Shown here: positions 5,418 through 5,888 of the stretch, piece after piece
Position numbering within the stretch: position 1 is the first letter of the stretch
How the letters are laid out: each line of letters starts with the position of its first letter
Assembly (NCBI GenBank): GCA_017560955.1
Contig: JAFZDV010000236.1
Span: 1-5,888 of the forward strand
Source of the DNA: Anaerotignum sp.
GTDB taxonomy: Bacteria > Bacillota > Clostridia > Lachnospirales > Anaerotignaceae
Direction of reading: 5' to 3'
Length of the DNA stretch: 5,888 nt
Notes under the pieces: generated by a model
What the model saw: the letters and a program-made list of their open reading frames with translations, nothing else
What the model was told of the DNA's origin: nothing
Databases searched by the model: none
Made by a program: the position numbers and the translations under genes

Positions 5418-5888
5418 ATGAGAAAAATATCTATTTTAGGGTCTACAGGTTCCATTGGTACACAGACTCTGGAAGTAGTTGACATTTTAGAAAATATCAG
5501 AGTAATGGCTATTACAGGTAACAGCAATATCCGTTTGTTGGAAGAACAGGCAAGAAAATATCAGCCTGAACTGGTGGCTGTTATGGATGAAAAGAATGCA
5601 GAAGAACTGAAAAACAGACTTTCAGACATGAATATCCGTGTTGTCAGCGGTATGGATGGTCTGGTGGAAGCGGCAACCTATGAAGGGGTGGATACTGTTG
5701 TTACATCCGTTGTAGGTAATGTAGGCTTGAAGCCAACTTTTGAAGCGATCCGTGCAGGTAAAAACATTGCACTGGCCAATAAGGAAACGCTTGTATGTGC
5801 CGGACATATCATAATGGATCTGGCACGGAAATACGGAATATCGATACTTCCGGTAGACAGTGAACACAGTGCGATATTCCAATCATTA
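5418..5888 (+). CDS. dxr: 1-deoxy-D-xylulose 5-phosphate reductoisomerase, N-terminal part (3' truncated by window edge)
   Basis: Dxr (IspC) converts DXP to 2-C-methyl-D-erythritol 4-phosphate with NADPH, the first committed step of the MEP isoprenoid pathway and the target of fosmidomycin. The frame stays open from ATG 5418 to the last base, giving 157 residues, well under half of a normal ~380-400-residue protein. The N-terminus has the NADPH-binding loop ILGSTGSIGTQTLEVV (GSTGSIG at residues 8-14). Next come TSVVGNVGLKPT, ALANKETLV (118-126) and VDSEHSAIFQ (146-155), where Asp147 and Glu149 are the expected metal ligands. AAGGTG (5407-5412) serves as a ribosome binding site with 5 nt spacing, weaker than the AGGAGG of the translation genes. 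It lies 24 nt after cdsA and supplies precursors used by UppS. Codon choice changes in the last ~90 bases to ATA, GGA, CGG, TCG and CAA, unlike the rest of the window. Confidence 0.96.
   Translation, partial: MRKISILGSTGSIGTQTLEVVDILENIRVMAITGNSNIRLLEEQARKYQPELVAVMDEKNAEELKNRLSDMNIRVVSGMDGLVEAATYEGVDTVVTSVVGNVGLKPTFEAIRAGKNIALANKETLVCAGHIIMDLARKYGISILPVDSEHSAIFQSL

Overview
The window is a core housekeeping locus of a low-GC Gram-positive bacterium, most likely a member of the Clostridia (Bacillota), possibly a Lachnospirales- or Anaerotignum-like lineage. The reasons are the gene order rpsB-tsf-pyrH-frr-uppS-cdsA-dxr, strong AGGAGG ribosome binding sites before most genes, U-tailed intrinsic terminators, and the style of the proteins (EF-Ts, UMP kinase, zinc-ribbon TopA tail). 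The class assignment is inference. All genes lie on the plus strand. I see no mobile element, CRISPR array, tRNA, rRNA or defence system.

Layout. Bases 1-329 are the 3' end of topA (DNA topoisomerase I), ending in tandem zinc ribbons and followed by a long hairpin terminator (about 340-399). A promoter with a perfect extended -10 (TGCTATAAT) overlaps the distal arm of that terminator. It starts a leader of about 105 nt that precedes rpsB (531-1247, ribosomal protein S2). A hairpin with a T-run (1270-1304) lies between rpsB and tsf (1344-2276, EF-Ts). A strong terminator (2311-2361) ends this first unit. The second unit is pyrH (2460-3164, UMP kinase), frr (3208-3765, ribosome recycling factor), uppS (3823-4572, undecaprenyl diphosphate synthase), cdsA (4584-5393, CDP-diacylglycerol synthase) and dxr (5418 to the window end, DXP reductoisomerase, incomplete). 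A GC-rich hairpin with a poor T-tail sits between frr and uppS.

How the genes work together. S2, EF-Ts and RRF serve ribosome assembly, elongation and recycling. PyrH supplies UDP for pyrimidine nucleotides. Dxr makes MEP-pathway isoprenoid precursors, UppS turns them into the C55 lipid carrier for the cell wall, and CdsA makes the CDP-diacylglycerol used for phospholipids. The cluster therefore links translation capacity with envelope lipid supply.

The most interesting non-coding signal is the rpsB leader. It carries a near-duplicate of the translation start region (CCAATAGAGAGG and CCAATAGGAGG), and both copies can pair with the same ATTGG segment, which suggests a switch controlling S2 synthesis. 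The rest is a conventional, highly conserved locus. Codon use is extremely biased in rpsB, tsf and frr, with relaxed codons at some gene starts and an abrupt change in the last ~90 bases of dxr.
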